The notes under the pieces are model-generated. The model ran no database searches and was not told where the DNA came from. It worked only from the letters and a program-made list of their open reading frames with translations. The position numbers and the translations under genes were made by a program. A stretch of DNA of 11,628 bases, taken from the NCBI GenBank assembly GCA_005787665.1, contig SYAB01000074.1, positions 1 to 11,628 on the forward strand. The letters are read 5' to 3'. Source of the stretch: Actinomycetota bacterium. GTDB taxonomy: Bacteria > Actinomycetota > Actinomycetes > Mycobacteriales > Mycobacteriaceae. Within the stretch, counting starts at the first letter, position 1. Every line of letters starts with the position of its first letter. Shown in pieces: positions 1-5,707 of the stretch.

Positions 1-129
1 ATAAAGGTAATCGTTAAAGCTTGCTGCGGTAATTGTTAAAGTAATTGATGTACTAGATGTAGACGTATAAGTAAGCGTAGGAGCTTTGGGTGAAACTATT
101 TTAACATCTTCTTGGCTTATAGAAGAAAT
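1..129 (-). other. AT-rich foreign segment, partial Fn3-like coding sequence
   Basis: This stretch has about 34% G+C by hand count, against clearly GC-rich DNA everywhere else. Read on the minus strand from base 129 to base 1, one frame is open for 43 codons without a stop. It includes APTLTYTSTSSTSITLTI, a Thr/Ser-rich beta-strand pattern like the start of fibronectin type III domains (a proline-led strand followed by 'tsitl'). Codon use is A/T-ended, as in a low-GC organism, not a mycobacterium. The frame has no start or stop of its own here, so it would be an internal fragment of a longer protein. The change of composition is abrupt at about 129/130, inside the ammonium transporter gene. 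A chimeric assembly join is the simplest reading; a real insertion is possible but less likely. The foreign composition is clear; the Fn3 label is tentative. Confidence 0.6.
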
Positions 130-782
130 CCCGCGTTGAAGCCGAACCAGCCGAACCACAGCAGGCCCACTCCGAGCAGGACGAACGGCAGGTTGTGCGG
201 GCGCATGGCGTCCACCTTGAAGCCGATCCGCGGTCCGAGAACCAGGGCCAGCGCCAGCGCCGACGAACCCGAGACGATCTCGACGACCAGCCCCCCGGCG
301 TAATCAAGGACGCCCATCTTGAAAAGCCAGCCGCCCGGCGCCCACACCCAGTGCGCGACCACGGCATACACGACCACCGACCAGACCGGGACGAAGACCA
401 TCCAGGCCGCGAATTTGGCACGATCGGCGATCGCCCCGCTGACCAGAGCCGCAGTGATGATGGCGAAGCTGAGTTGAAAGGTCACGTAGAGCAGTTCGGG
501 TACCGCACCGTGCGCGGTGTCCGGGCCGATACCCCGCATCCCGGCATAGGACAGGCCGCCGAACAGGCCGCCGCTCGACCCGTCGGAGAACGCGATGCTG
601 TAGCCGATCAGCAGCCAGGCGACCGTCACCAGCGGAATGGAGATGAAGCTCATCATGATCATGTTGAGCACGCCGGTGGTACGCACCATGCCGCCGTAGA
701 AGATGGCCAGGCCCGGCGTCATCAGCAACACCAGGGCCGTGCTGGTCAGCAGCCAGGCGGTGGCTGCGGGATCGATGTCCAA
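117..782 (-). CDS. amt: Ammonium transporter (Amt/MEP family), C-terminally truncated at a foreign junction
   Basis: This is an inner-membrane ammonium channel/transporter of the Amt/MEP/Rh family. Family signatures run in order: MTPGLAIFYGGMV (residues 21-33), TFQLSFAIITAALVSGAIADR region (101-121), DYAGG (160-164), RPHNLPFVLLG (194-204) and WFGWFGFNAG (209-218). About five or six membrane helices are present of the usual eleven. The last genuine Amt residue is Gly218 of the FNAG motif; the three following codons and the stop come from the AT-rich segment, so the second half, including the second pore histidine, is missing. The start is TTG at 782 with a GAAGGG ribosome site about 9 bases upstream; I see no better upstream start. 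The normal first pore histidine in the GGxVVH motif is replaced by Glu168. A GlnR-like array lies upstream. Family assignment is secure; completeness in the organism cannot be judged. Confidence 0.9.
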   Translation of the reverse strand: MDIDPAATAWLLTSTALVLLMTPGLAIFYGGMVRTTGVLNMIMMSFISIPLVTVAWLLIGYSIAFSDGSSGGLFGGLSYAGMRGIGPDTAHGAVPELLYVTFQLSFAIITAALVSGAIADRAKFAAWMVFVPVWSVVVYAVVAHWVWAPGGWLFKMGVLDYAGGLVVEIVSGSSALALALVLGPRIGFKVDAMRPHNLPFVLLGVGLLWFGWFGFNAGFLL

Positions 783-794
783 TGTCGGGAACCC

Positions 795-810
795 TTCGAC
801 GGTCGTCGAA
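795..810. promoter_or_regulatory. 16-bp perfect dyad in the amt leader
   Basis: TTCGACG-GT-CGTCGAA is a perfect inverted repeat (7-bp arms, 2-bp centre). It lies 12 bp upstream of the amt TTG start and overlaps the first bases of its ribosome-binding site. It could be a repressor operator or a small structure masking the ribosome site. The loop is too short for a full 7-bp RNA stem, so a protein site is more plausible. No regulator is identified. Confidence 0.35.
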
Positions 811-827
811 GAGAATGTCGGCGCGGT

Positions 828-865
828 GTTTCAGAACCGCGGCAGTGATGTTTCGGCCGTGTTTC
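828..865 (-). promoter_or_regulatory. GlnR-like binding array upstream of amt
   Basis: On the minus strand the half-site GAAAC occurs three times, at 865-861, 854-850 and 832-828. The spacings are 11 and then 22 bp. At the vacant 11-bp register (843-839) the sequence is GCCGC, keeping the outer G and C. This fits the actinobacterial GlnR consensus gTnAC-n6-GAAAC repeated twice. GlnR is known to activate amt genes under nitrogen limitation in mycobacteria. The array ends 46 bp upstream of the TTG start, a sensible place for an activator. The match is by eye. Confidence 0.55.
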
Positions 866-876
866 GCCCACGACCG

Positions 877-1371
877 TCACCACCCCATGGTGCCCGGGCC
901 GCCCTTGAACGGGCCGACGACCCGGCTGGTGATCCAGCCGCCGTAGAACCCGCCCGGTTGGGGCACCACGGTCTCCCCGTCGACCGTGCAGCGGTCCACC
1001 GATCCCGCCATCACGGCGACGGCGCCGGCGATCGGCGCGAACCCCGCCGTCGGGTCGGGGTAGGTCCAGGCGGCCTTGGCGGCCACCGCGGCATCGGTCA
1101 CCAGGTCGAAGTAGCGGGCCTGGCCCTTCCATTCGCACCATGACGCACCGGGGGCTTCCCGGAGCACCCCGGGCCGGAACGCGGTGCGCGGCAGGTAATA
1201 GGTGGGCGGGTGGCTGGTTTCCAGGACCCGCCAGGCGTGATCGGTGCGGGCGATCACCTCGCCGCCGAGTTCGACGGTGATCGGTGCGTCGAAGCGCTCG
1301 ACTCGCGGTGGACGCGGGTAATCCCACACCGATTCCTGGCCGGGTCCGGGATCCTGGCGTTCGGGGCGCAT
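877..1371 (-). CDS. DUF427 domain protein
   Basis: This encodes a 164-residue protein of the DUF427 family, whose biochemical role is not established. Family landmarks visible are PRPPRVE (19-25), the strand with GGEVIARTDHAWRVLET (36-52), PPTYYLP (55-61), a WCEWKGQARYFD block (78-89), and the C-terminal FYGGWITSRVVGPFKGGPGT run (142-161). The two halves each carry a beta-rich unit, and the length suits a single complete DUF427 protein. No signal peptide or membrane segment is seen. The ATG at 1371 begins 8 bp after the stop of the upstream SDR gene. The ribosome site is poor, so translation may be coupled to the SDR. The frame stays open further upstream (to about 1575), but that part overlaps the SDR gene and has low-complexity Arg-rich sequence, so I reject it. 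The pair probably forms a two-gene operon. Family call is confident; function unknown. Confidence 0.85.
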   Translation of the reverse strand: MRPERQDPGPGQESVWDYPRPPRVERFDAPITVELGGEVIARTDHAWRVLETSHPPTYYLPRTAFRPGVLREAPGASWCEWKGQARYFDLVTDAAVAAKAAWTYPDPTAGFAPIAGAVAVMAGSVDRCTVDGETVVPQPGGFYGGWITSRVVGPFKGGPGTMGW

Positions 1372-1379
1372 CGGGCTGC

Positions 1380-2207
1380 TCAGACGACGCCGCGCAGACC
1401 GTCGGAGCCGAAGACCGGCTCCAGCATCGCCGACATGTCCGGCCCACGCCGCAACCCGTGGCCGCCGTCGACGTTGACGATCTGGCCGGTGATCCAACTG
1501 GCAGCGTCGCTGAGCAGGAACATCGCCAGGTTCGCGACGTCGGTGACCTCCCCGACCCGGGGGAGCGGGGTGCACTGCCGGTAGTCCTCGGCGACCTGCG
1601 GGGAGTCCAGGATCACCTGCACGAGATCGGTGCGGATCAGGCCGGGCCGGATGCCGTTGACCCGGACCCAGGACGGACCCAGCTCATCGGCGGCCAGCAT
1701 CATCAGGTGGTCCAGCGCCGATTTGGTGACCCCGTAGGCGCCGAACCAGCGATGCACGTTGCTGGCCGCGATCGAGGAGATGCCCACGAAGGAGCCGCCA
1801 CCCGCCCGGACCATCTCCCGGCACGAGTGCTTGAGCACATACATCGTGCCGTTGACGTTCAGGTCGACGGTGCGCCGCCACGCTTCCGAGTCGATCTGGG
1901 TGACCGGGCCGATGGTTTCCGAACCCCCCGCGCAGTGCACGACGCCATGCAGCCGGCCCCCCCAGCCGGTGGCCTCGCCGACGGCCTCGGCGACCTGCTC
2001 CTCGTCGGTGACGTCCGCGGGATGCGGGCGGACCCGGCCGTCGGCCTCGGTATCCAGCTGTTGCGCCGCCGCCGTGAGCCGCTCGGCGTTTCGGCCGACG
2101 ATCACCACGTTCGCACCGGAGCGGGCGAGCCCGGCGGCAACTCCCATCCCGATTCCGCTTCCGCCGCCGGTCACCAGGTACGTCCGGTCGGAGAACGAGA
2201 GTTGCAT
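1380..2207 (-). CDS. SDR family NAD(P)-dependent oxidoreductase
   Basis: This is a classical short-chain dehydrogenase/reductase of 275 residues, cytosolic and expected to oxidise or reduce a hydroxyl/keto group with NAD(P). The Rossmann glycine motif TGGGSGIG is at 13-20. An acidic Asp follows in PADVTD (residue 65). CAGG (92-95) stands in place of the usual NNAG. The structural Asn is at 117, and the catalytic Ser145, Tyr158 and Lys162 form the normal YxxxK triad. IRPGLIRTD and ITGQIVNVDGG near the C-terminus match FabG-like and enoyl-reductase-like SDRs. The ATG at 2207 has GAGAGGA about 10 bases upstream. Substrate cannot be read from the sequence. The gene is followed 8 bp later by the DUF427 gene, suggesting co-transcription. 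It is not obviously part of the steroid cluster and no KstR site precedes it. Confidence 0.88.
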   Translation of the reverse strand: MQLSFSDRTYLVTGGGSGIGMGVAAGLARSGANVVIVGRNAERLTAAAQQLDTEADGRVRPHPADVTDEEQVAEAVGEATGWGGRLHGVVHCAGGSETIGPVTQIDSEAWRRTVDLNVNGTMYVLKHSCREMVRAGGGSFVGISSIAASNVHRWFGAYGVTKSALDHLMMLAADELGPSWVRVNGIRPGLIRTDLVQVILDSPQVAEDYRQCTPLPRVGEVTDVANLAMFLLSDAASWITGQIVNVDGGHGLRRGPDMSAMLEPVFGSDGLRGVV

Positions 2208-2354
2208 AGCCGTGGAGTCCTCTCAATCGAGCCCGGGCGAGCGTCGCCGGACTCACACTAGTATTGGCTGTAACACCCCCGTTGGTTGCGGCGAATTCAC
2301 AAGTACTGCTGCACCCGTCGAGGGGGCAAACCCGACCACAGAAAGCTGCACCCC
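2208..2354. promoter_or_regulatory. Divergent intergenic region between SDR and secreted-protein genes
   Basis: These 147 bp separate two divergently transcribed genes and must hold both promoters. A TAGTAT hexamer (2259-2264) fits the mycobacterial -10 pattern TAnnnT on the plus strand, and the opposite strand offers TAGTGT nearby. No convincing -35 box is seen on either strand. No KstR, GlnR or other recognised operator was found. Confidence 0.3.
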
Positions 2355-2783
2355 ATGGCTGCTCACACGACCTGCGCGCACCGTCTGCTGCTGGCCGGCG
2401 GTTTCGCCGTTGCCGCCGTGGCCGCGCCCCTCCTGATCGCGGCGGCCACGCCGGCCGGCCCGCCTGCGCCGGCGCTCGCGGAATGCCCGCCCAACGAGAC
2501 CGTCGACCCGAGCAGCGGTGCCTGCCGGCCGAACACTGACCAGGTCCTCCCCACCTTCAACCCGGTGGATCCCGGGATCACCGGTGTGCGGCCCGGAGGG
2601 GTCACCTCGTCACAGTCCGGCGAAGTCGGCCGCCTGCCCGAGGTGAACGGGATCCCCTGCAACGGTCAGAACACCGGTCTGTGCATCGGCCTGCAACAGA
2701 GCCAGGGCGGCGGTGGCCAGGTCCCGAACGTCACGACCGGTGGTTTCCCGCATAACGCGACCGCCGCCAACCCCACCGGCTAG
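2355..2783 (+). CDS. Small secreted four-cysteine protein (Ibp1-like)
   Basis: This encodes a 142-residue exported protein of unknown function. The N-terminus is a typical Sec signal: a short basic stretch (His/Arg), then the hydrophobic core LLLAGGFAVAAVAAPLL, then an Ala/Pro-rich region with an APALA cleavage site before ECPP. The mature part is about 100 residues, rich in Pro, Gly and Asn. It has two Cys pairs, in ECPPNETVDPSSGACRP and GIPCNGQNTGLCIGL, suggesting two disulfides. The motif LPEVNGIPCNG..TGLCIGL resembles mycobacterial secreted proteins annotated as 'intersectin-EH binding protein Ibp1'. I recall that resemblance from memory and cannot confirm it, and the name says little about function. 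An in-frame start at 2286 would add 23 residues ahead of the signal core. I prefer the ATG at 2355 because it gives a normal signal length. Confidence 0.75.
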   Translation: MAAHTTCAHRLLLAGGFAVAAVAAPLLIAAATPAGPPAPALAECPPNETVDPSSGACRPNTDQVLPTFNPVDPGITGVRPGGVTSSQSGEVGRLPEVNGIPCNGQNTGLCIGLQQSQGGGGQVPNVTTGGFPHNATAANPTG

Positions 2784-2785
2784 CC

Positions 2786-2809
2786 CGACACCGTGCGCGA
2801 CACTGTGCC
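2786..2809. repeat. Two 12-bp imperfect direct repeats in the Rv3489-like/otsA promoter region
   Basis: CGACACCGTGCG (2786-2797) is followed directly by CGACACTGTGCC (2798-2809), differing at two positions. Each contains a CACnGTG half-palindrome, so the two lie about one helical turn apart. They sit at roughly -44 to -21 if transcription begins at the ATG at 2830, where a regulator could act. No known factor is assigned. Confidence 0.4.
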
Positions 2810-2817
2810 ACCTGCCC

Positions 2818-2823
2818 TAAGGT
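2818..2823 (+). promoter_or_regulatory. Candidate -10 box for a leaderless Rv3489-like/otsA transcript
   Basis: TAAGGT fits the mycobacterial -10 pattern TAnnnT and ends six bases before the ATG at 2830. That is the spacing seen for leaderless transcripts. The same bases include AAGG, which could instead serve as a ribosome site 7 bases from the ATG, so the two readings compete. Confidence 0.35.
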
Positions 2824-2829
2824 TGAGCG

Positions 2830-2994
2830 ATGCCTGCAAAATCTGAACCCGCGGAGATCGGCGAGGTCGAACCGCTCGCCGACAGTACGGCGCGCCAAGC
2901 CCGGCGCGTGGTGGCGGCCTACGCCACCGACGCCGACGAGTGCCGGGTGTTTCTGTCAATGCTCGGCATTGGACCCGCCAAGCTCGAGGCCTAG
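2830..2994 (+). CDS. 54-aa conserved mycobacterial protein (Rv3489-like)
   Basis: This small gene encodes 54 residues: an acidic N-terminus, an amphipathic helix-like TARQARRVVAAYATDADE, and a C-terminal LSMLGIGPAKLEA. It has no signal peptide or membrane segment. Only one Cys is present, so a metal site is unlikely. The ATG at 2830 has AAGG 7 bases upstream. Its TAG stop (2992-2994) directly abuts the ATG of otsA (2995) with no intervening base, giving tight translational coupling. A small gene of unknown function occupies the same place upstream of otsA in M. tuberculosis (Rv3489, as I recall). That conserved position supports a real gene and perhaps a role linked to OtsA. Function unknown. 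Confidence 0.8.
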   Translation: MPAKSEPAEIGEVEPLADSTARQARRVVAAYATDADECRVFLSMLGIGPAKLEA

Positions 2995-4452
2995 ATGTCG
3001 CACGGAGAAGCCGGAACCGGCGAACGTTCCGGCGACTCCGACTTCGTCGTTGTGGCCAACCGGCTGCCCATCGACATGGAGCGCCAATCCGACGGCACTC
3101 TCGCCTGGAAGCGCAGTCCCGGCGGTCTGGTCACGGCGCTGGAGCCATTGCTCAGGCGTAATCGGGGGGCGTGGATCGGCTGGCCCGGGGTCGTCGACGG
3201 CCCTGAGGATCCGATCGTCGAGGACGATCTTCAGCTCAATCCCGTCCGATTGAGCGCGGACGATGTCGCCGATTATTACGAAGGCTTCTCCAACGCCACC
3301 CTGTGGCCGCTCTATCACGACGTGATCGTCAAACCGCTCTACCATCGGGAATGGTGGGACCGCTACGTCGATGTGAACCGCCGGTTCGCCGAGGCAGCAT
3401 CCCGAGCCGCCGCGCCCGGGGCGACGGTGTGGGTGCAGGACTACCAGTTGCAGCTTGTCCCGAAGATGCTGCGCAACCTGCGGCCCGATCTGACCATCGG
3501 GTTCTTCATGCACATCCCGTTCCCGCCCGTCGAGCTCTTCATGCAGCTGCCCTGGCGTGCGGAGATCATCGACGGGTTACTCGGAGCGGATCTGGTCGGC
3601 TTCCATCTCGCCGGCGGCGCGCAGAACTTCCTCTTCCTCTCCCGGCAACTGGCCGGCGCCGACGCCACCCGCGCCTCGGTGGGCGTCCGGTCCCGCCTCG
3701 GGGAGGTCCGACTGGATGGGCGCACGGTCAAAGTCGGCGCGTTCCCGATCTCCATCGACTCCGCAGATCTCGACAGAACGGCCCGCAACCGCGACATCCG
3801 CCGACGGGCAAAGCAGATTCGCGCCGAGTTGGGCAGTCCCCGCAGGATTCTGCTGGGGGTGGACCGGCTGGACTACACCAAGGGCATCGACGTCCGGCTC
3901 AAGGCTTTCTCGGAGTTGCTCGAGGAGGGCCGGGTCAAGGGCGACGACACCGTCCTGGTGCAGTTGGCCACGCCGAGCCGGGAACGCGTGGACAGTTACC
4001 GGATCCTGCGCAACGAGATCGAACAGCGGGTCGGCCACATCAACGGCGAATATGGCGAGGTGGGCCACCCGGTGGTGCACTACCTACACCGGCCGATTCC
4101 CCGCGACGAGCTGATCGCCTTCTTCGTCGCCGCCGACGTCATGCTGGTCACTCCGCTCCGGGACGGTATGAACCTCGTCGCCAAGGAGTACGTGGCCTGC
4201 CGCAGCGATCTGGGCGGCGCCCTGGTGCTCAGCGAATTCACCGGCGCGGCAGCCGAATTGCGCCAGGCCTACCTCACCAACCCGCATGACCTTGAAGGGG
4301 TCAAGGATGCGATCGAGGCAGCGCTGCACCAGACACCCGAGGAAGGCCGCCGGCGGATGCGGGCGATGCGCCGCCAGGTGCTGACCCACGATGTGGACGG
4401 CTGGGCACGGGCCTTCCTCGACGCGCTCGCCCACACCACGCCGCACACCTGA
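2995..4452 (+). CDS. otsA: Trehalose-6-phosphate synthase OtsA (GT20)
   Basis: This is the retaining glycosyltransferase (family GT20) that joins glucose from a nucleotide-glucose donor to glucose-6-phosphate, making trehalose-6-phosphate in the cytosol. The mycobacterial enzyme is known to accept ADP-glucose as well as UDP-glucose. The protein is 485 residues, full length. It shows ANRLP (21-25, Arg contacting phosphate), the GGL loop (43-45), WIGWPG (60-65), [10 protein letters not shown] (147-156), the IPFPP segment (174-178), [11 protein letters not shown] (288-298, with Arg291 and Lys296 of the donor phosphate site) and [13 protein letters not shown] (388-400, nucleotide-sugar binding). 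The start ATG immediately follows the TAG of the 54-aa gene, with GAGG inside that gene as ribosome site. It converges on hsd4A across a short repeat-bearing gap. No pathway link to the steroid genes is known. Confidence 0.96.
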   Translation: MSHGEAGTGERSGDSDFVVVANRLPIDMERQSDGTLAWKRSPGGLVTALEPLLRRNRGAWIGWPGVVDGPEDPIVEDDLQLNPVRLSADDVADYYEGFSNATLWPLYHDVIVKPLYHREWWDRYVDVNRRFAEAASRAAAPGATVWVQDYQLQLVPKMLRNLRPDLTIGFFMHIPFPPVELFMQLPWRAEIIDGLLGADLVGFHLAGGAQNFLFLSRQLAGADATRASVGVRSRLGEVRLDGRTVKVGAFPISIDSADLDRTARNRDIRRRAKQIRAELGSPRRILLGVDRLDYTKGIDVRLKAFSELLEEGRVKGDDTVLVQLATPSRERVDSYRILRNEIEQRVGHINGEYGEVGHPVVHYLHRPIPRDELIAFFVAADVMLVTPLRDGMNLVAKEYVACRSDLGGALVLSEFTGAAAELRQAYLTNPHDLEGVKDAIEAALHQTPEEGRRRMRAMRRQVLTHDVDGWARAFLDALAHTTPHT

Positions 4453-4466
4453 ACAGACGGGCGCCC

Positions 4467-4518
4467 GGGTCAATCCCCTGGGTCAATCCCCTGGGTCAGT
4501 CCCCTGGGTCAGTCCCCC
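4467..4518. repeat. Four 13-bp tandem repeats between otsA and hsd4A
   Basis: The unit GGGTCAATCCCCT occurs twice (4467-4479, 4480-4492), then GGGTCAGTCCCCT (4493-4505) and GGGTCAGTCCCCC (4506-4518). Read on the minus strand, each unit contains TGA. The first TGA is the hsd4A stop, and since 13 is not a multiple of three, the copies put stops in all three frames. Each unit also carries GGG-n5-CCC, a weak hairpin. A GGGCGCCC palindrome (4459-4466) adjoins the array. It may help end converging transcription, or be slippage or rearrangement debris at the site where mce4 is expected. Confidence 0.9.
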
Positions 4519-5423
4519 ATGAGGCCGATGACGCCGAAGGTGCGCTCCGGGTCACGGTCGGCGAAATAGTCGCGCATCGCCATGCCCAATGCCGCCGGAT
4601 CCCAGGCCCCGGCGTCGGCGTGGAAGCGGTGCTCTGCGGTGGGTGCGGCGACCAGAGTCACGGTCGGGCCGTAGACGATGAACACCTGCCCGTTGACTCC
4701 CTCGGCGGCCGGTGAGGCCAGGAATCGGACCAGGCTGACGACGTGCTCGGGCGAGAGCGGATCGATCTGTCCGTCATCCAGGGCGGGCGCCTCGCCGAAC
4801 ACGTCGGCGGTCATCGCGGTGCGCGCCCGCGGGCAGATGGCATTGGCCCGCACGCCGAAGCGGCCCAGGGCCTTGGCGGCGGTCATCGTGAGCGCGGTGA
4901 TGCCGGCTTTGGCCGCGCCATAGTTGGCCTGACCTGCCGGGCCGGACAGGCCCGCCTCCGATGAGGTGTTGATGATCCTGCCGTACACCGGGCCGCCGCT
5001 GTCCTTGGCCTTGTTCCGCCAGTAGGTCGCTGCGTTACGGGTCAGCAGGAAATGCCCGCGCAGGTGGACGGCGATGACGGCGTCCCAGTCCTCGTCGGTC
5101 ATGTTGAACAGCATCCGGTCTCGGGTGATGCCGGCGTTGTTGACGACGATGTCCAATCCGCCCAGGCGCTCGGCGCACTCGACGAGCTCGTCGGCGGTGG
5201 AGCGCTGGCTGATATCACCGGCGACCGCAACCGCTGTGGTGCCGGCCGCCGCGATCTCGTCGAGGACGTCGGAGGCGTCCAGCGCCTGGGGCATGTCGTT
5301 GACCACGACGGCCGCACCGGAGCGCGCCAGTCCGATCGCCTCGGCGCGGCCCAGACCGGCCGCCGCCCCGGTCACGACGGCGACCCGCCGGGAAAGGTCG
5401 AGGGGTGTCTCAGAGGTGGCCAA
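4509..5423 (-). CDS. hsd4A: 17-beta-hydroxysteroid / 3-hydroxyacyl-CoA dehydrogenase Hsd4A (Rv3502c-like)
   Basis: This is an NAD(P)-dependent SDR of 304 residues. The Hsd4A group oxidises hydroxyacyl-CoA intermediates of sterol side-chain beta-oxidation and also acts on 17-beta-hydroxysteroids. Visible parts are TGAAAGLG (18-25), VVNNAGITRDRM (93-104), catalytic Ser155 in NTSSEAG, and Tyr168/Lys172 in QANYGAAKAG. Beyond the SDR core (about 250 residues) there is a 50-residue C-terminal extension ending at GLMGD, typical of this subfamily. I place the start at TTG 5423: AGAGG lies 8 bases before it and the protein then begins ATSETPLDLS. The frame runs open to 5468, but that would overlap fdxD by more than 30 bases. 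It lies 11 bp after fdxD and shares its transcript, so control by KstR is likely. The stop lies inside the last 13-bp repeat. Confidence 0.88.
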   Translation of the reverse strand: MATSETPLDLSRRVAVVTGAAAGLGRAEAIGLARSGAAVVVNDMPQALDASDVLDEIAAAGTTAVAVAGDISQRSTADELVECAERLGGLDIVVNNAGITRDRMLFNMTDEDWDAVIAVHLRGHFLLTRNAATYWRNKAKDSGGPVYGRIINTSSEAGLSGPAGQANYGAAKAGITALTMTAAKALGRFGVRANAICPRARTAMTADVFGEAPALDDGQIDPLSPEHVVSLVRFLASPAAEGVNGQVFIVYGPTVTLVAAPTAEHRFHADAGAWDPAALGMAMRDYFADRDPERTFGVIGLMGD

Positions 5424-5434
5424 TGTGAATACCT

Positions 5435-5626
5435 CTAGTCGCGGCGGGTGAGCGCTGCCCGCGGGCATTCGGCGATGGCCTGCTCGGCGGCCGCCTCCCG
5501 GTCGGCGGGAATCGGATCCTGGGTCACCATGACGTAGTCGTCGGCGTCGAGTTCGAACAAATCGGGCGCGATTCCCACGCAGATGGCATTTCCCTCACAC
5601 CGGTCGAGGTCCACTTCGACTCGCAT
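5435..5626 (-). CDS. fdxD: [3Fe-4S]-type ferredoxin FdxD
   Basis: This is a 63-residue soluble electron carrier. Three cysteines are placed as in actinobacterial P450-partner ferredoxins: Cys10 and Cys16 in DRCEGNAICVGIAP, and Cys54 followed by Pro in ECPRAAL. The fourth cluster cysteine is replaced (Ala14 lies in that loop), so a [3Fe-4S] cluster is expected. The rest is acidic, with DLFELDADDYV in the middle as in the family. An AAGGAGG ribosome site lies 5-6 bases before the ATG at 5626, the strongest in the window. In M. tuberculosis fdxD occupies the same place, divergent from fadE26. An electron-transfer partner such as a steroid P450 (CYP125/CYP142 type) is plausible but not shown by this sequence. 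Confidence 0.9.
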   Translation of the reverse strand: MRVEVDLDRCEGNAICVGIAPDLFELDADDYVMVTQDPIPADREAAAEQAIAECPRAALTRRD

Positions 5627-5652
5627 GACTCCTCCTTGAATGCGTCAACGCC

Positions 5653-5658
5653 ACCATA
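5653..5658 (-). promoter_or_regulatory. Candidate -10 box for fdxD-hsd4A
   Basis: On the minus strand TATGGT matches TAnnnT and lies 26 bases upstream of the fdxD ATG, leaving room for a short leader with the strong ribosome site. No clear -35 element is present at 17 bp, which is common in mycobacterial promoters. Evidence is weak. Confidence 0.3.
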
Positions 5659-5707
5659 CGACCCGTGACGTCAGTAGCCGGTCATTACCCCTGCTGGATT
5701 CCCAGAC

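Noticed and set aside
1..129. AT-rich left end as a horizontally acquired island
   Set aside because: It interrupts amt within a codon run, has no mobile-element ends and lies at the window edge. An assembly chimera explains it better.
2270..2285. AAC...GTT pair upstream of the secreted-protein gene as a KstR site
   Set aside because: The half-sites are five bases apart, not two, and the flanking T/A positions do not fit the consensus.
4459..4466. GGGCGCCC as an intrinsic terminator
   Set aside because: It has four-base arms with no loop and no T-run on either side, so it is too weak alone.
5424..5468. Longer hsd4A start at 5468
   Set aside because: It would overlap fdxD by over 30 bases. 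The TTG at 5423 has AGAGG at good spacing and begins the conserved region.
5666..5673. TGACGTCA palindrome in the fdxD-fadE26 region
   Set aside because: Eight bases with no extension of symmetry and no known mycobacterial regulator I can tie to it. It could easily occur by chance.
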